Assembly: GCA_937902395.1 (NCBI GenBank)
Contig: CALGTV010000024.1
Location: 1 to 21,776 of the forward strand
Length of the DNA: 21,776 nucleotides
Source of the DNA: an uncultured Ruminococcus sp.
GTDB lineage: Bacteria; Bacillota; Clostridia; Oscillospirales; Ruminococcaceae
Direction: 5' to 3'
Shown here in pieces: positions 14,449 to 21,726 of the stretch (position 1 is the stretch's first letter; every line of letters starts with the position of its first letter). The notes beneath the pieces were generated by a model. It was not told where the DNA came from. It did not search any database and was given only the letters and a program-made list of their open reading frames with translations. The position numbers and the translations under genes were made by a program.

Positions 14449-15831
14449 ATGGATAAATATAATACATTCCGACAGGATTTTCCTGTGTTCACTTACAAGA
14501 ATTATAAAATCAACGAAACAGCTGAAAACGTTGAAATTCGTTATACTTTTTCCATAAATGGACTTGCGGAATTTTATCCCTCATGGACATTCCCGAAGCC
14601 TGCGGATTTCACCGTAAAAAACGACCTTACCTTTGAGCGTCTTGCGTTTTCTCTGGGTATGGCGGAGGCTGTAAGTTACTGGAAAGCCACTTGCTCACCC
14701 ACTTTTCGCGCAGATTGCGGAGAGCTCTCACAAGAGCAGATACAGTGGTGGAAAAAACTTTATTTCCTCGGTCTCGGTGAATTTTTCTATATCAATGGCA
14801 TAAAGGCTGATATGGAAAGCTTTGTGAATATTGAATCAACAGGAAATTTCAACTGCACATCTGAAACAGAGCGTACTGCGCCCGCAGGCTGTCTTGTGCC
14901 TATCGGCGGCGGAAAGGATTCCGCACTCACTCTTGAAACTCTGACGCAGGCAGGTATGAAATGCCGCTGTTACGCTATAAACAGCCGTAAATCCATATCA
15001 GAAACTGTCCGCGCGGCAGGTCTTGAAGAAAATGCCCTTATAACTGCAAGAAGAAATTTTGACCGTTCCCTCGTTGACCTTAACAAGCAGGGATATCTCA
15101 ACGGTCACACGCCCTTTTCTTCAGTTGTGGCTTTTTCTGCGGAAATTACAGCTTATCTCAACGGCTTGAAATATATTGTTCTCTCCAACGAGGACAGCGC
15201 CAATGAAAGCACTGTTGCAGGGCAGGACGTAAATCACCAGTATTCCAAAAGCTTTGAATTTGAGCAGGATTTCCACAATTATGAGGAAAAATATTTGAGT
15301 ACAGGAATATATTATTTCAGCTTTCTTCGTCCTCTTTCGGAATTCCAGATTGCGAAAATGTTTGTCAGCCACAAAAAATATCTACCTGTGTTCAGAAGCT
15401 GTAATCTTGGCAGTAAAGTCTCCCCTGATATATGGTGCGGTGACTGCCCGAAATGTCTGTTTGTGGCACTTATTCTTTCCCCTTTCCTCTCACCAGCAGA
15501 GCTTGCAGATGTTTTCGGCAAGGATATGCTTAACGATGTGAATATGGAGAATTATTTTATCGAGCTTATCGGCAAATCCGAGCACAAGCCTTTTGAGTGC
15601 GTGGGAAGTATTGACGAGGTGAATCTCGCTGTATCTCTTGCAGTTCGGAATATCCTTGAAAACGGTGACGATATGCCCTATCTTTTCAAAAAATATGTGG
15701 ATATGGGAGCGTATCAGCCTGAACTTATAGACGTAAAAAATGCGGAATACTGTGGAAAATACAGTGAAATCAATCTTCTTCCACAGGAATTTGCAGCATT
15801 ATTAAAAAAAGAAATGGAGCGACTTCTTTGA
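14449..15831 (+). CDS. murL: UDP-MurNAc-L-Ala-L-Glu epimerase MurL
   Basis: This 460-residue cytoplasmic protein is recognised as MurL. In the MurD2-MurL route it uses ATP to invert the terminal L-Glu of UDP-MurNAc-L-Ala-L-Glu to D-Glu. The PP-loop-like nucleotide motif is PIGGGKDSALTLE (151-163), and the conserved block NEDSANESTV lies at 247-256. A Cys-rich segment, CNLGSKVSPDIWCGDCPKC (318-336), may bind metal. Length agrees with the family. ATG 14449 has AAGGAG 5 nt upstream. The last four bases overlap the TTG start of the MurD2 gene, which fixes the pairing. The assignment rests on motif recognition and the adjacent ligase. Without context it could be mistaken for an ATP-pyrophosphatase or QueC-like enzyme. 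Confidence 0.87.
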   Translation: MDKYNTFRQDFPVFTYKNYKINETAENVEIRYTFSINGLAEFYPSWTFPKPADFTVKNDLTFERLAFSLGMAEAVSYWKATCSPTFRADCGELSQEQIQWWKKLYFLGLGEFFYINGIKADMESFVNIESTGNFNCTSETERTAPAGCLVPIGGGKDSALTLETLTQAGMKCRCYAINSRKSISETVRAAGLEENALITARRNFDRSLVDLNKQGYLNGHTPFSSVVAFSAEITAYLNGLKYIVLSNEDSANESTVAGQDVNHQYSKSFEFEQDFHNYEEKYLSTGIYYFSFLRPLSEFQIAKMFVSHKKYLPVFRSCNLGSKVSPDIWCGDCPKCLFVALILSPFLSPAELADVFGKDMLNDVNMENYFIELIGKSEHKPFECVGSIDEVNLAVSLAVRNILENGDDMPYLFKKYVDMGAYQPELIDVKNAEYCGKYSEINLLPQEFAALLKKEMERLL

Positions 15832-17180
15832 GCACAAATAAATTTATTGATTATATAAAAAAATACACCGAGGGCAAATCGGTGTGTATTCTCGGATTTG
15901 GCAGAGAGGGAAAGTCAACTTATAATATACTGAAAAAGTACTGCTCCCCTGCCGAAATTGCCATATCTGATTTGAACAATATCGACCGTGAGGCGAACAA
16001 TCTCCCCGACGATGTAAAGCTTATCTGCGGCGAAAATTATCAGGATTGCCTTGACGATTTTGACATGGTTTTCAAAAGTCCCGGAATCGTCCTCAATAAG
16101 CAGCCCAAGGAGCTGAAATGCCTTGTAACCTCGGAAACACAGGTATTCTTCGAGGTTTATCGCGAGCAGATTATCGGCATTACAGGCACAAAGGGAAAAA
16201 GTACTGTAAGCTCACTGATATACCACATACTGAAAGAAAGCGGCAAGGACTGCCGTCTTGCAGGAAATATCGGTATACCCGTGTTTGATATTGCAGATGG
16301 AATGACCGAGGATACCCTTGTGGTATGCGAGCTTTCCTGCCACCAGCTTGAATATATGACCGTATCTCCTGCCTGCGCTGTTTTCCTCAATCTCTTTGAG
16401 GAGCATCTCGACCACTACGGCACTATGGAAAATTACCGCAAAGCTAAGAAGAATATCTATATTCATCAGCAGGACGGCGACTGCCTGCTTATCGAAAGCA
16501 CAATTGCTCCCCGTCTTTCAAATGCCTATATATACTCTATTTCTGCTGAGGATTCCAAGGCTGATATCTATGTCAGCAACGGCATTGTTGACAACAATAA
16601 CAGCGGCGATACCTATATTATCCCCACGGAAAAAATCAAGCTTTTAGGCGTTCACAACCATTACAATATAGCTGTTGCTTATTTTATAACAGCTCCTTTT
16701 GTAAATTACAAGGAGTTTGAAACAGCACTTTGCAGCTTCAATCCCCTTGCTCACCGCCTTGAATTCGTAGGCAAATACAAGGGCATACGCTGGTATGACG
16801 ACTCCATTTCAACCGCTTGCGCTACAGCAATTGAGGCTGTAAAAAGCGTTCCCGACGCTAAAACAATTCTCATAGGCGGAATGGACAGAGGTATTGATTA
16901 TACTACTCTCGTTGAATATTTCAAAGATGCAGATATAAACGTAATCTGCATGGAAGCTTCGGGCAAGCGTATTTACGATATGATACAATCTGCGGATTAT
17001 GCCGATTTATCAAGGATTCACCTTGTTGAACATCTCGAAGATGCGGTAAAGCTTGCCTCTGAAATCACTCCCGAGGGCATGAGCTGTGTACTCTCCCCTG
17101 CTGCCGCAAGCTACGGTATATTCAAGAATTTTGAAGAACGTGGAGACGCTTTCAAGGAAATTGTAAAAAATCTCAAGTAG
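15828..17180 (+). CDS. murD2: UDP-MurNAc-L-Ala:L-Glu ligase MurD2
   Basis: This 450-residue Mur ligase has three domains. An N-terminal Rossmann domain, VCILGFGREGKS (19-30), precedes the ATP P-loop GITGTKGKST (117-126). The catalytic E168 is in CELSCHQLE, and the EEHLDHYG block and lysine K207, in the position carbamylated in MurD, follow. The C-terminal domain has AHRLEF and LSPAAASYGIFKNFEERG (422-439), clearly MurD-like. Two segments that contact D-Glu in E. coli MurD differ: DSKATN is DSISTA (325-330) and GGDGKS is GGMDRG (350-355). This fits an L-Glu-specific MurD2. It starts at TTG 15828, overlapping the MurL stop (TTGA), with GGAG 8 nt upstream; no alternative ATG precedes the Rossmann motif. 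Confidence 0.87.
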   Translation: MSTNKFIDYIKKYTEGKSVCILGFGREGKSTYNILKKYCSPAEIAISDLNNIDREANNLPDDVKLICGENYQDCLDDFDMVFKSPGIVLNKQPKELKCLVTSETQVFFEVYREQIIGITGTKGKSTVSSLIYHILKESGKDCRLAGNIGIPVFDIADGMTEDTLVVCELSCHQLEYMTVSPACAVFLNLFEEHLDHYGTMENYRKAKKNIYIHQQDGDCLLIESTIAPRLSNAYIYSISAEDSKADIYVSNGIVDNNNSGDTYIIPTEKIKLLGVHNHYNIAVAYFITAPFVNYKEFETALCSFNPLAHRLEFVGKYKGIRWYDDSISTACATAIEAVKSVPDAKTILIGGMDRGIDYTTLVEYFKDADINVICMEASGKRIYDMIQSADYADLSRIHLVEHLEDAVKLASEITPEGMSCVLSPAAASYGIFKNFEERGDAFKEIVKNLK

Positions 17181-17195
17181 TATTCGAAAATAATC

Positions 17196-17226
17196 TGGCG
17201 GTCGTTATCTGACCGCCATAGTTTTT
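17196..17226 (+). terminator. Terminator of the murL-murD2 operon
   Basis: TGGCGGTC (17196-17203) and GACCGCCA (17211-17218) form a perfect 8-bp stem with a 7-nt loop. TAGTTTTT follows. It separates the murD2 gene from the phosphofructokinase gene. Confidence 0.85.
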
Positions 17227-17244
17227 ACACAGAAAGGAAACGAT

Positions 17245-18150
17245 ATGATATATACAGTAACGCTTAACCCTGCCATTGACTACGTTGTGGACTGCGGCGA
17301 AATCGCCATGGGCGCGGTTAATCGTCTTGGAAGCGGCGAAATCTTCTTCGGCGGCAAGGGAATAAATGTATCATTTGTACTTGCAGAACTGGGAATTCCC
17401 TCAAAAGCTCTGGGATTCACCGCAGGCTTTACAGGCGAGGCTATTGAAAAAGGAATTGCAGAAAAGGACATAGCCACTGATTTTGTCCGCCTTGACAGCG
17501 GATTTTCGAGGATAAATATAAAACTCCGTACAGGACTTCCCACAGAAACAGAGCTGAACGGTCAGGGACCGCAAATTCCCGAGGACAAGATAAGAGAGCT
17601 TTTTTCCCGATTTGAAGCCATGAAAGAGGGAGATACCATAGTCCTTGCAGGCAGTATTCCCACTTCAATTTCGGCAGATATATATGAAAAAATCCTCGCA
17701 CATCTGCAAGAAAAAAAAATCAGAGCAGTCGTTGACGCTTCGGGAAATCTTCTGCTGAACGTGCTTAAATACAGACCTTTTCTCATCAAGCCAAACAATT
17801 TCGAGCTGGGAGAAATTTTCGGCGATACAGTTGATACGCCCGAAAAAGCGGCTGAATATGCCTTTAAGCTTAAAGAAATGGGCGCCGTAAACGTTCTCGT
17901 TTCAATGGCAGAGCAGGGTGCGGTTCTCGTTGATGAATCTGGAAAAATCCACGTCAGTAAAGCATACAGCGGCACGGTAAAAAATACCGTAGGCGCAGGA
18001 GATTCAATGGTTGCTGGCTTTATTGCAGGCTATGAAAAAGGCGGCTGCGACTACGCTCTGCGCCTTGGAACAGCTTGCGGCGGCGCGACGGCATTTTCCG
18101 ACGGTCTTGCTTCAGCCGCTGAAATATACGCACTTATGGGGGAGGAATAG
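17245..18150 (+). CDS. fruK: 1-Phosphofructokinase (PfkB family)
   Basis: This 301-residue cytoplasmic ribokinase-fold enzyme phosphorylates fructose-1-phosphate to fructose-1,6-bisphosphate. The N-terminal MIYTVTLNPAIDYVV and the sugar-binding FFGGKGINVSFVLAELG (34-50) are typical of the FruK/LacC group. ETELNGQGP (101-109) and NTVGAGDSMVAGF (247-259), with catalytic base D253, complete the signature. No fructose PTS gene is adjacent, so tagatose-6-phosphate kinase remains possible, though the sequence favours FruK. ATG 17245 has AAAGGAA 7 nt upstream. The radical SAM gene starts 3 bp after its stop. Confidence 0.88.
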   Translation: MIYTVTLNPAIDYVVDCGEIAMGAVNRLGSGEIFFGGKGINVSFVLAELGIPSKALGFTAGFTGEAIEKGIAEKDIATDFVRLDSGFSRINIKLRTGLPTETELNGQGPQIPEDKIRELFSRFEAMKEGDTIVLAGSIPTSISADIYEKILAHLQEKKIRAVVDASGNLLLNVLKYRPFLIKPNNFELGEIFGDTVDTPEKAAEYAFKLKEMGAVNVLVSMAEQGAVLVDESGKIHVSKAYSGTVKNTVGAGDSMVAGFIAGYEKGGCDYALRLGTACGGATAFSDGLASAAEIYALMGEE

Positions 18151-18153
18151 GCA

Positions 18154-19062
18154 ATGTTCGCGGAATATACCTCTTGCCGCCTGTGTCCGAGAAAATGCGG
18201 AATCAACAGATACGAAACAACGGGATTCTGCGGCATGAGCGCGGAAATTAAGGCGGCAAAGGCAGCTCTGCACCAATGGGAAGAACCATGCATATCCTGC
18301 GAAAACGGCGCAGGCACGGTATTTTTTTCGGGCTGCAGTCTGCGGTGTGTGTACTGTCAGAATACGCAGATAAGCGCTGAGGGATTCGGCGAAATCATCA
18401 CAAGTGAGCGGCTTGGTGATATATTTCTTGAGTTGCAGGACAAAGGCGCGGAAAACATTGAGCTTGTAACGCCCACGCATTTTTTGCCTCAGATAATTTC
18501 AGCCCTTGACCGTGTAAAACATCGTCTTGAAATCCCCGTAGTATACAATTGTGGCGGTTATGAGCTAAAAGAGACAATTAAGCGCCTTAACGGATATATC
18601 GACGTATATTTACCTGATATCAAATATTTTTCCTCTGAAATTTCCGCTAAGTATTCAAAGGCAGCCGATTATTTTGAATACGGCTCTGCGGCAGTGACAG
18701 AAATGATAAATCAGGTGGGGAAGCTGCAATACAGCGAAAGCGGAAAACTGTTGAAAGGCACGGTAATACGTCATCTCGTACTGCCAAACTGCCGCCATGA
18801 CAGCATGAAAATTATGGATTGGATAGCAGAAAACACTCCACCCGACAGCCGACTTGTGAGCATTATGAGCCAGTATACCCCCTTTGATTTTATATCGTCA
18901 GATTACCCTGAGCTTAAACGCCGCGTGACAAAAATGGAGTATAATTCAGTGGTGAGACACGCAGAAAACCTCGGTATAAAGGGATTTACACAAGATATTT
19001 CATCGGCAAGGGAGGAATATCTGCCCTTGTTTGACCTTGAGGGAATTTCAGCAAATGCGTAA
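18154..19062 (+). CDS. Radical SAM protein, PflX-like (COG1313-type)
   Basis: This 302-residue protein has the radical SAM cluster motif CSLRCVYC (C61, C65, C68), which binds a [4Fe-4S] cluster and S-adenosylmethionine. A Cys-rich N-terminus, CRLCPRKCGINR with a later GFCG (8-27), and C46/C49 resemble the PflX family, once labelled pyruvate formate-lyase activating enzymes. Further family blocks are PVVYNCGGYE and YLPDIKYF. The actual reaction is unknown for this branch, and no glycyl radical enzyme is nearby. ATG 18154 starts 3 bp after the fruK stop, and its GGGGGAGG Shine-Dalgarno lies inside the fruK end, so translation is coupled. Confidence 0.87.
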   Translation: MFAEYTSCRLCPRKCGINRYETTGFCGMSAEIKAAKAALHQWEEPCISCENGAGTVFFSGCSLRCVYCQNTQISAEGFGEIITSERLGDIFLELQDKGAENIELVTPTHFLPQIISALDRVKHRLEIPVVYNCGGYELKETIKRLNGYIDVYLPDIKYFSSEISAKYSKAADYFEYGSAAVTEMINQVGKLQYSESGKLLKGTVIRHLVLPNCRHDSMKIMDWIAENTPPDSRLVSIMSQYTPFDFISSDYPELKRRVTKMEYNSVVRHAENLGIKGFTQDISSAREEYLPLFDLEGISANA

Positions 19063-19107
19063 TGGGATAGTAGAATTAATTTAATATTAATTTAATTAGA
19101 TTTAATC

Positions 19108-19136
19108 TTGATTTTTTCAGAAATATATGTTATAAT
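19108..19136 (+). promoter_or_regulatory. Promoter of the GH26 gene
   Basis: TTGATT (19108-19113), a 17-bp spacer and TATAAT (19131-19136) with an extended TG at 19128-19129 form a strong promoter. The 45 bp upstream is almost pure A/T with repeated TTAAT steps and resembles an UP element. The leader to the GH26 start would be about 80 nt. It contains an ATTTTGC/GCAAAAAT inverted repeat (about 19152-19177). Confidence 0.78.
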
Positions 19137-19187
19137 GAAAACAGAAACAATATTTTGCTGATTTATTCGGCAAAAATCGGAGAAAAC

Positions 19188-19217
19188 ATGAATAAATTGA
19201 TTAAATTAAGGAGTTAA
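19188..19217 (+). CDS. Nine-codon leader ORF ahead of the mannanase
   Basis: ATG AAT AAA TTG ATT AAA and three more codons encode MNKLIKLRS, ending in TAA at 19215-19217. GGAG lies 5 nt upstream. The AAGGAG ribosome binding site of the GH26 gene (19208-19213) is inside this ORF, whose stop is 5 nt before the GH26 ATG. It could couple or gate translation of the mannanase. Such a short ORF may also arise by chance. Confidence 0.4.
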   Translation: MNKLIKLRS

Positions 19218-19222
19218 TTATT

Positions 19223-21106
19223 ATGAAAAACTGTATTAAAAAATCCTTAACTTTTGCAGTTGCAGCGGTTTCGGCTCTGTCCCTTTCAGCAAGTCTGCCT
19301 GCTGTAAATGCCGCAGACACAGGCATACAGAAGTACGAATTTGAGAACGGCACAACAAGCGGCGGCGCAATTTACATGGGAGTTGAGGACATTCCCAAGG
19401 ACAAAATGCCTGAAAACGCTGACTTTTCTGGATTTTCCGGAGACGGCTTTGCCTATATCGACCAGAAAGGTACAACTCTTTCCGTTGAAGTCGATGTTGC
19501 AGAAGCAGGACTTTATGAGCTTGCAATCTGTTACTGTGAGCCCAGTGACCCAAACAAGAAAGTTCAGTATCTCAATGTAAACGGAGTAAATCAAGGAGAG
19601 GTAAGCTTTCCCTATAATACGTCATTTGAGGAGGCTTCAGGCGGCGTTGTAAATCTAAAAAAAGGAAAGAATACAATTGAGCTGAAAGCATACTGGGGCT
19701 ATACATACTATGACTATCTCACCATTAAGCCTGCGGATAAGAGCTTGACTTCACTTTCTCCAACCAGAACGCTTTCCAATCCCAATGCGTCAGATTCCGC
19801 AAAGCGCCTTTACAACTACCTCTGTGATACCTACGGCAACCATATTATTTCAGGACAGCAGGAGTACTGCGGTTCTCACAACTACAACTCATGGAGCGAT
19901 CCTGATACATACATAAAGGACAACGAAGCGGAGTTTGAGTATATCATGGAGCAGACAGGAGAAATGCCTGCAATTCGCGGAATCGACTTCCTTGCATATA
20001 ATACCACATCTGATTGGCGTGACCAAGCTCCTGAAAGATGTATCGAATGGACGAATAAGTATAAGGGAATCGCCACTGTAACATGGCACTGGAACGTACC
20101 CTGCGAGGAGGGCAGTACAGAGACTGCATTTTATGTAGAATCCGCCAGCGCAACATATACCACATTCAGCATTTCAAAGGCGCTTACCGAGGGAACATGG
20201 GAAAACGAAGTGCTCATGGCAGACATTGACCTTATCGCAAAGGAGCTTACAAAGCTGAAAGAGGCAGATGTGCCGATTCTCTGGAGACCTCTCCACGAAG
20301 CAGAGGGCGCATGGTTCTGGTGGGGAGCAGAGGGTCCTGAGCCCTGCAAGGAGCTCTATCGCCTTCTCTACGACAAGCTGACAAACGAATATGGACTTGA
20401 TAACCTCATCTGGACATGGACAAGCTACACATTCCCCACATCAGCCGCATGGTATCCTGGCGATGATGTAGTTGACCTTGTGGGATATGATAAATATAAC
20501 GCAGTTGACGGTATGCCAAATCTCAGCTCAATTTCCTCCACATTCTATAGTTTGGTACAAAGCACAAACGGTCAGAAAATGGTAGCAATGACAGAGAACG
20601 ACAGTATACCCTCATTGGAAAATCTTGTAAACGACAAGGCGGCATGGCTTTATTTCTGTCCATGGTATATGAATTATCTCACAAGCGAGCAGAATAACCC
20701 TGTAGAAAATCTTGTAGAGATATACCAGAGCGAGTACTGCATAACACTTGATGAACTGCCCGACCTTAAAACATATCCTATTACTGAGGGAGAAAAGCCT
20801 GCGGTTACAACAACAAAGCCTGCAACCACAACAACCAAAACAACGAAGCCTGTAGTTACAACAACAGTTGAAGATAATGGAGATATCCTCTACGGTGATG
20901 CTAATTGTGACGGCAAGGTTACAATTGCCGATTCTACAGCAATTCTGCAAGCTATTGGAAATAATGATAAATATGGGCTTTCTGAGCAGGGCGCACTTAA
21001 CGGTGATGTAGACGGTATAACAGGCATAACCGCATCAGATGCACTGACAATACAAAAGTATGATGCCAAACTGATTTCTACACTGCCAGATAAAGCAGAA
21101 AAATAA
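19223..21106 (+). CDS. Cellulosomal GH26 beta-mannanase (CBM35-GH26-dockerin I)
   Basis: This 627-residue secreted enzyme cleaves beta-1,4-mannan. A signal peptide (1-30, VNA-AD) precedes a CBM35-like beta-sandwich (about 35-170, QKYEFENGTTSGGAIYMG to YYDYLTIKP). The GH26 TIM barrel spans about 183-510. Its acid/base is E359 in WRPLHEAEGAWFWWG and its nucleophile is E458 in VAMTENDS. A Thr/Pro/Lys-rich linker (about 522-550) leads to a type I dockerin (557-618). The first Ca loop, DANCDGKVTIAD, is identical to that of the GH9 enzyme. In the second loop, DVDGITGITASD, position 5 is Ile instead of the usual polar ligand. ATG 19223 has AAGGAG 9 nt upstream. Confidence 0.95.
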   Translation: MKNCIKKSLTFAVAAVSALSLSASLPAVNAADTGIQKYEFENGTTSGGAIYMGVEDIPKDKMPENADFSGFSGDGFAYIDQKGTTLSVEVDVAEAGLYELAICYCEPSDPNKKVQYLNVNGVNQGEVSFPYNTSFEEASGGVVNLKKGKNTIELKAYWGYTYYDYLTIKPADKSLTSLSPTRTLSNPNASDSAKRLYNYLCDTYGNHIISGQQEYCGSHNYNSWSDPDTYIKDNEAEFEYIMEQTGEMPAIRGIDFLAYNTTSDWRDQAPERCIEWTNKYKGIATVTWHWNVPCEEGSTETAFYVESASATYTTFSISKALTEGTWENEVLMADIDLIAKELTKLKEADVPILWRPLHEAEGAWFWWGAEGPEPCKELYRLLYDKLTNEYGLDNLIWTWTSYTFPTSAAWYPGDDVVDLVGYDKYNAVDGMPNLSSISSTFYSLVQSTNGQKMVAMTENDSIPSLENLVNDKAAWLYFCPWYMNYLTSEQNNPVENLVEIYQSEYCITLDELPDLKTYPITEGEKPAVTTTKPATTTTKTTKPVVTTTVEDNGDILYGDANCDGKVTIADSTAILQAIGNNDKYGLSEQGALNGDVDGITGITASDALTIQKYDAKLISTLPDKAEK

Positions 21107-21131
21107 TCAGTATCATACACTTAGATTTTTC

Positions 21132-21166
21132 AACAATAAAGGCGACCAATGGTCGCCTTTATTGTT
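21132..21166. terminator. Bidirectional terminator after the GH26 gene
   Basis: A perfect 16-bp stem (21132-21147 / 21151-21166) with loop AAT contains the core GGCGACC/GGTCGCC. TTT follows on the plus strand. Its A/T-rich outer stem lets it also terminate the convergent minus-strand gene, whose stop is 2 bp beyond. Confidence 0.9.
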
Positions 21167-21167
21167 T

Positions 21168-21656
21168 TTATTCAAACATATCATAAATCTCTTGATTACT
21201 TACAGATTCTTTCTCAACAGTAAAAGCATATCCTTTACTATCCTTATAAATATAAACAACACAAGGATTTTTCAAATCAAGAAATCTTTCAGAATCAAGC
21301 CGCATTGTATTAACCTTTTCACCCGAAATCTTCTTATATTCGTATGTAAAATTATCTTTTCTTTCAAGAATCATTTCATATAGCTTATCTGATTTAAAAT
21401 CAAGATTATCAAGTAAAGCTTCTACAGTATCAAAGTAACCAACATCAATAGAAAGAATGCCCTTTCGGTGACTGACAGAAATAATTTTATCTGATATATT
21501 GTTCATATCATATTCTTCTGCAAGAATCTGCTGCTGATTTTTCGTCAGTTTATCGCAGAAATCATAATGTAAAAATTTTGCAATTTTCAGCACACAGCCA
21601 ATAATGGTTGCGGTTAATGACAGAACAATAAAAAACACTCTTATTTTGCTTTTCAT
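21168..21656 (-). CDS. Unrecognised membrane-anchored or lipoprotein-like protein
   Basis: This is a 162-residue protein of no family I recognise. A basic start, MKSKIR, precedes a hydrophobic segment (7-22) ending in IIGC. That is either a signal anchor or an imperfect lipobox at Cys21. The remainder is soluble in character, with mixed alpha/beta composition and charged residues, so it probably lies outside the membrane. ATG 21656 has GAGG 9 nt upstream and starts 4 bp after the stop of a small ORF. An in-frame ATG at 21671, with AGGGA 5 nt upstream, is a possible alternative that adds five residues. It converges on the GH26 gene. Confidence 0.65.
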   Translation of the reverse strand: MKSKIRVFFIVLSLTATIIGCVLKIAKFLHYDFCDKLTKNQQQILAEEYDMNNISDKIISVSHRKGILSIDVGYFDTVEALLDNLDFKSDKLYEMILERKDNFTYEYKKISGEKVNTMRLDSERFLDLKNPCVVYIYKDSKGYAFTVEKESVSNQEIYDMFE

Positions 21657-21660
21657 AAAA

Positions 21661-21726
21661 CTATTCCTCATACCAATCCCTGAAACAACAGTAGACAAAT
21701 CTAATGGCATAAATGACGTATGTCAT
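21661..21726 (-). CDS. Candidate 21-residue small protein
   Basis: A short ORF starts at ATG 21726, with a strong GAGGAGG 6 nt upstream. It encodes 21 residues beginning MTYVIYAIRFVYCCF and ending in RDWYEE. It ends 4 bp before the 162-residue gene, and its start lies within the tail of the preceding reading frame. The hydrophobic, Cys-containing sequence could be a small membrane peptide or merely a coupling ORF. No homology is recognised. Confidence 0.4.
   Translation of the reverse strand: MTYVIYAIRFVYCCFRDWYEE

Noticed and set aside
14449..15831. QueC-like or tRNA-thiolation PP-loop enzyme
   Set aside because: The GGGKDS loop alone would allow this. The overlap with a MurD-like ligase and the NEDSANESTV and WCGDCPKC blocks fit MurL better.
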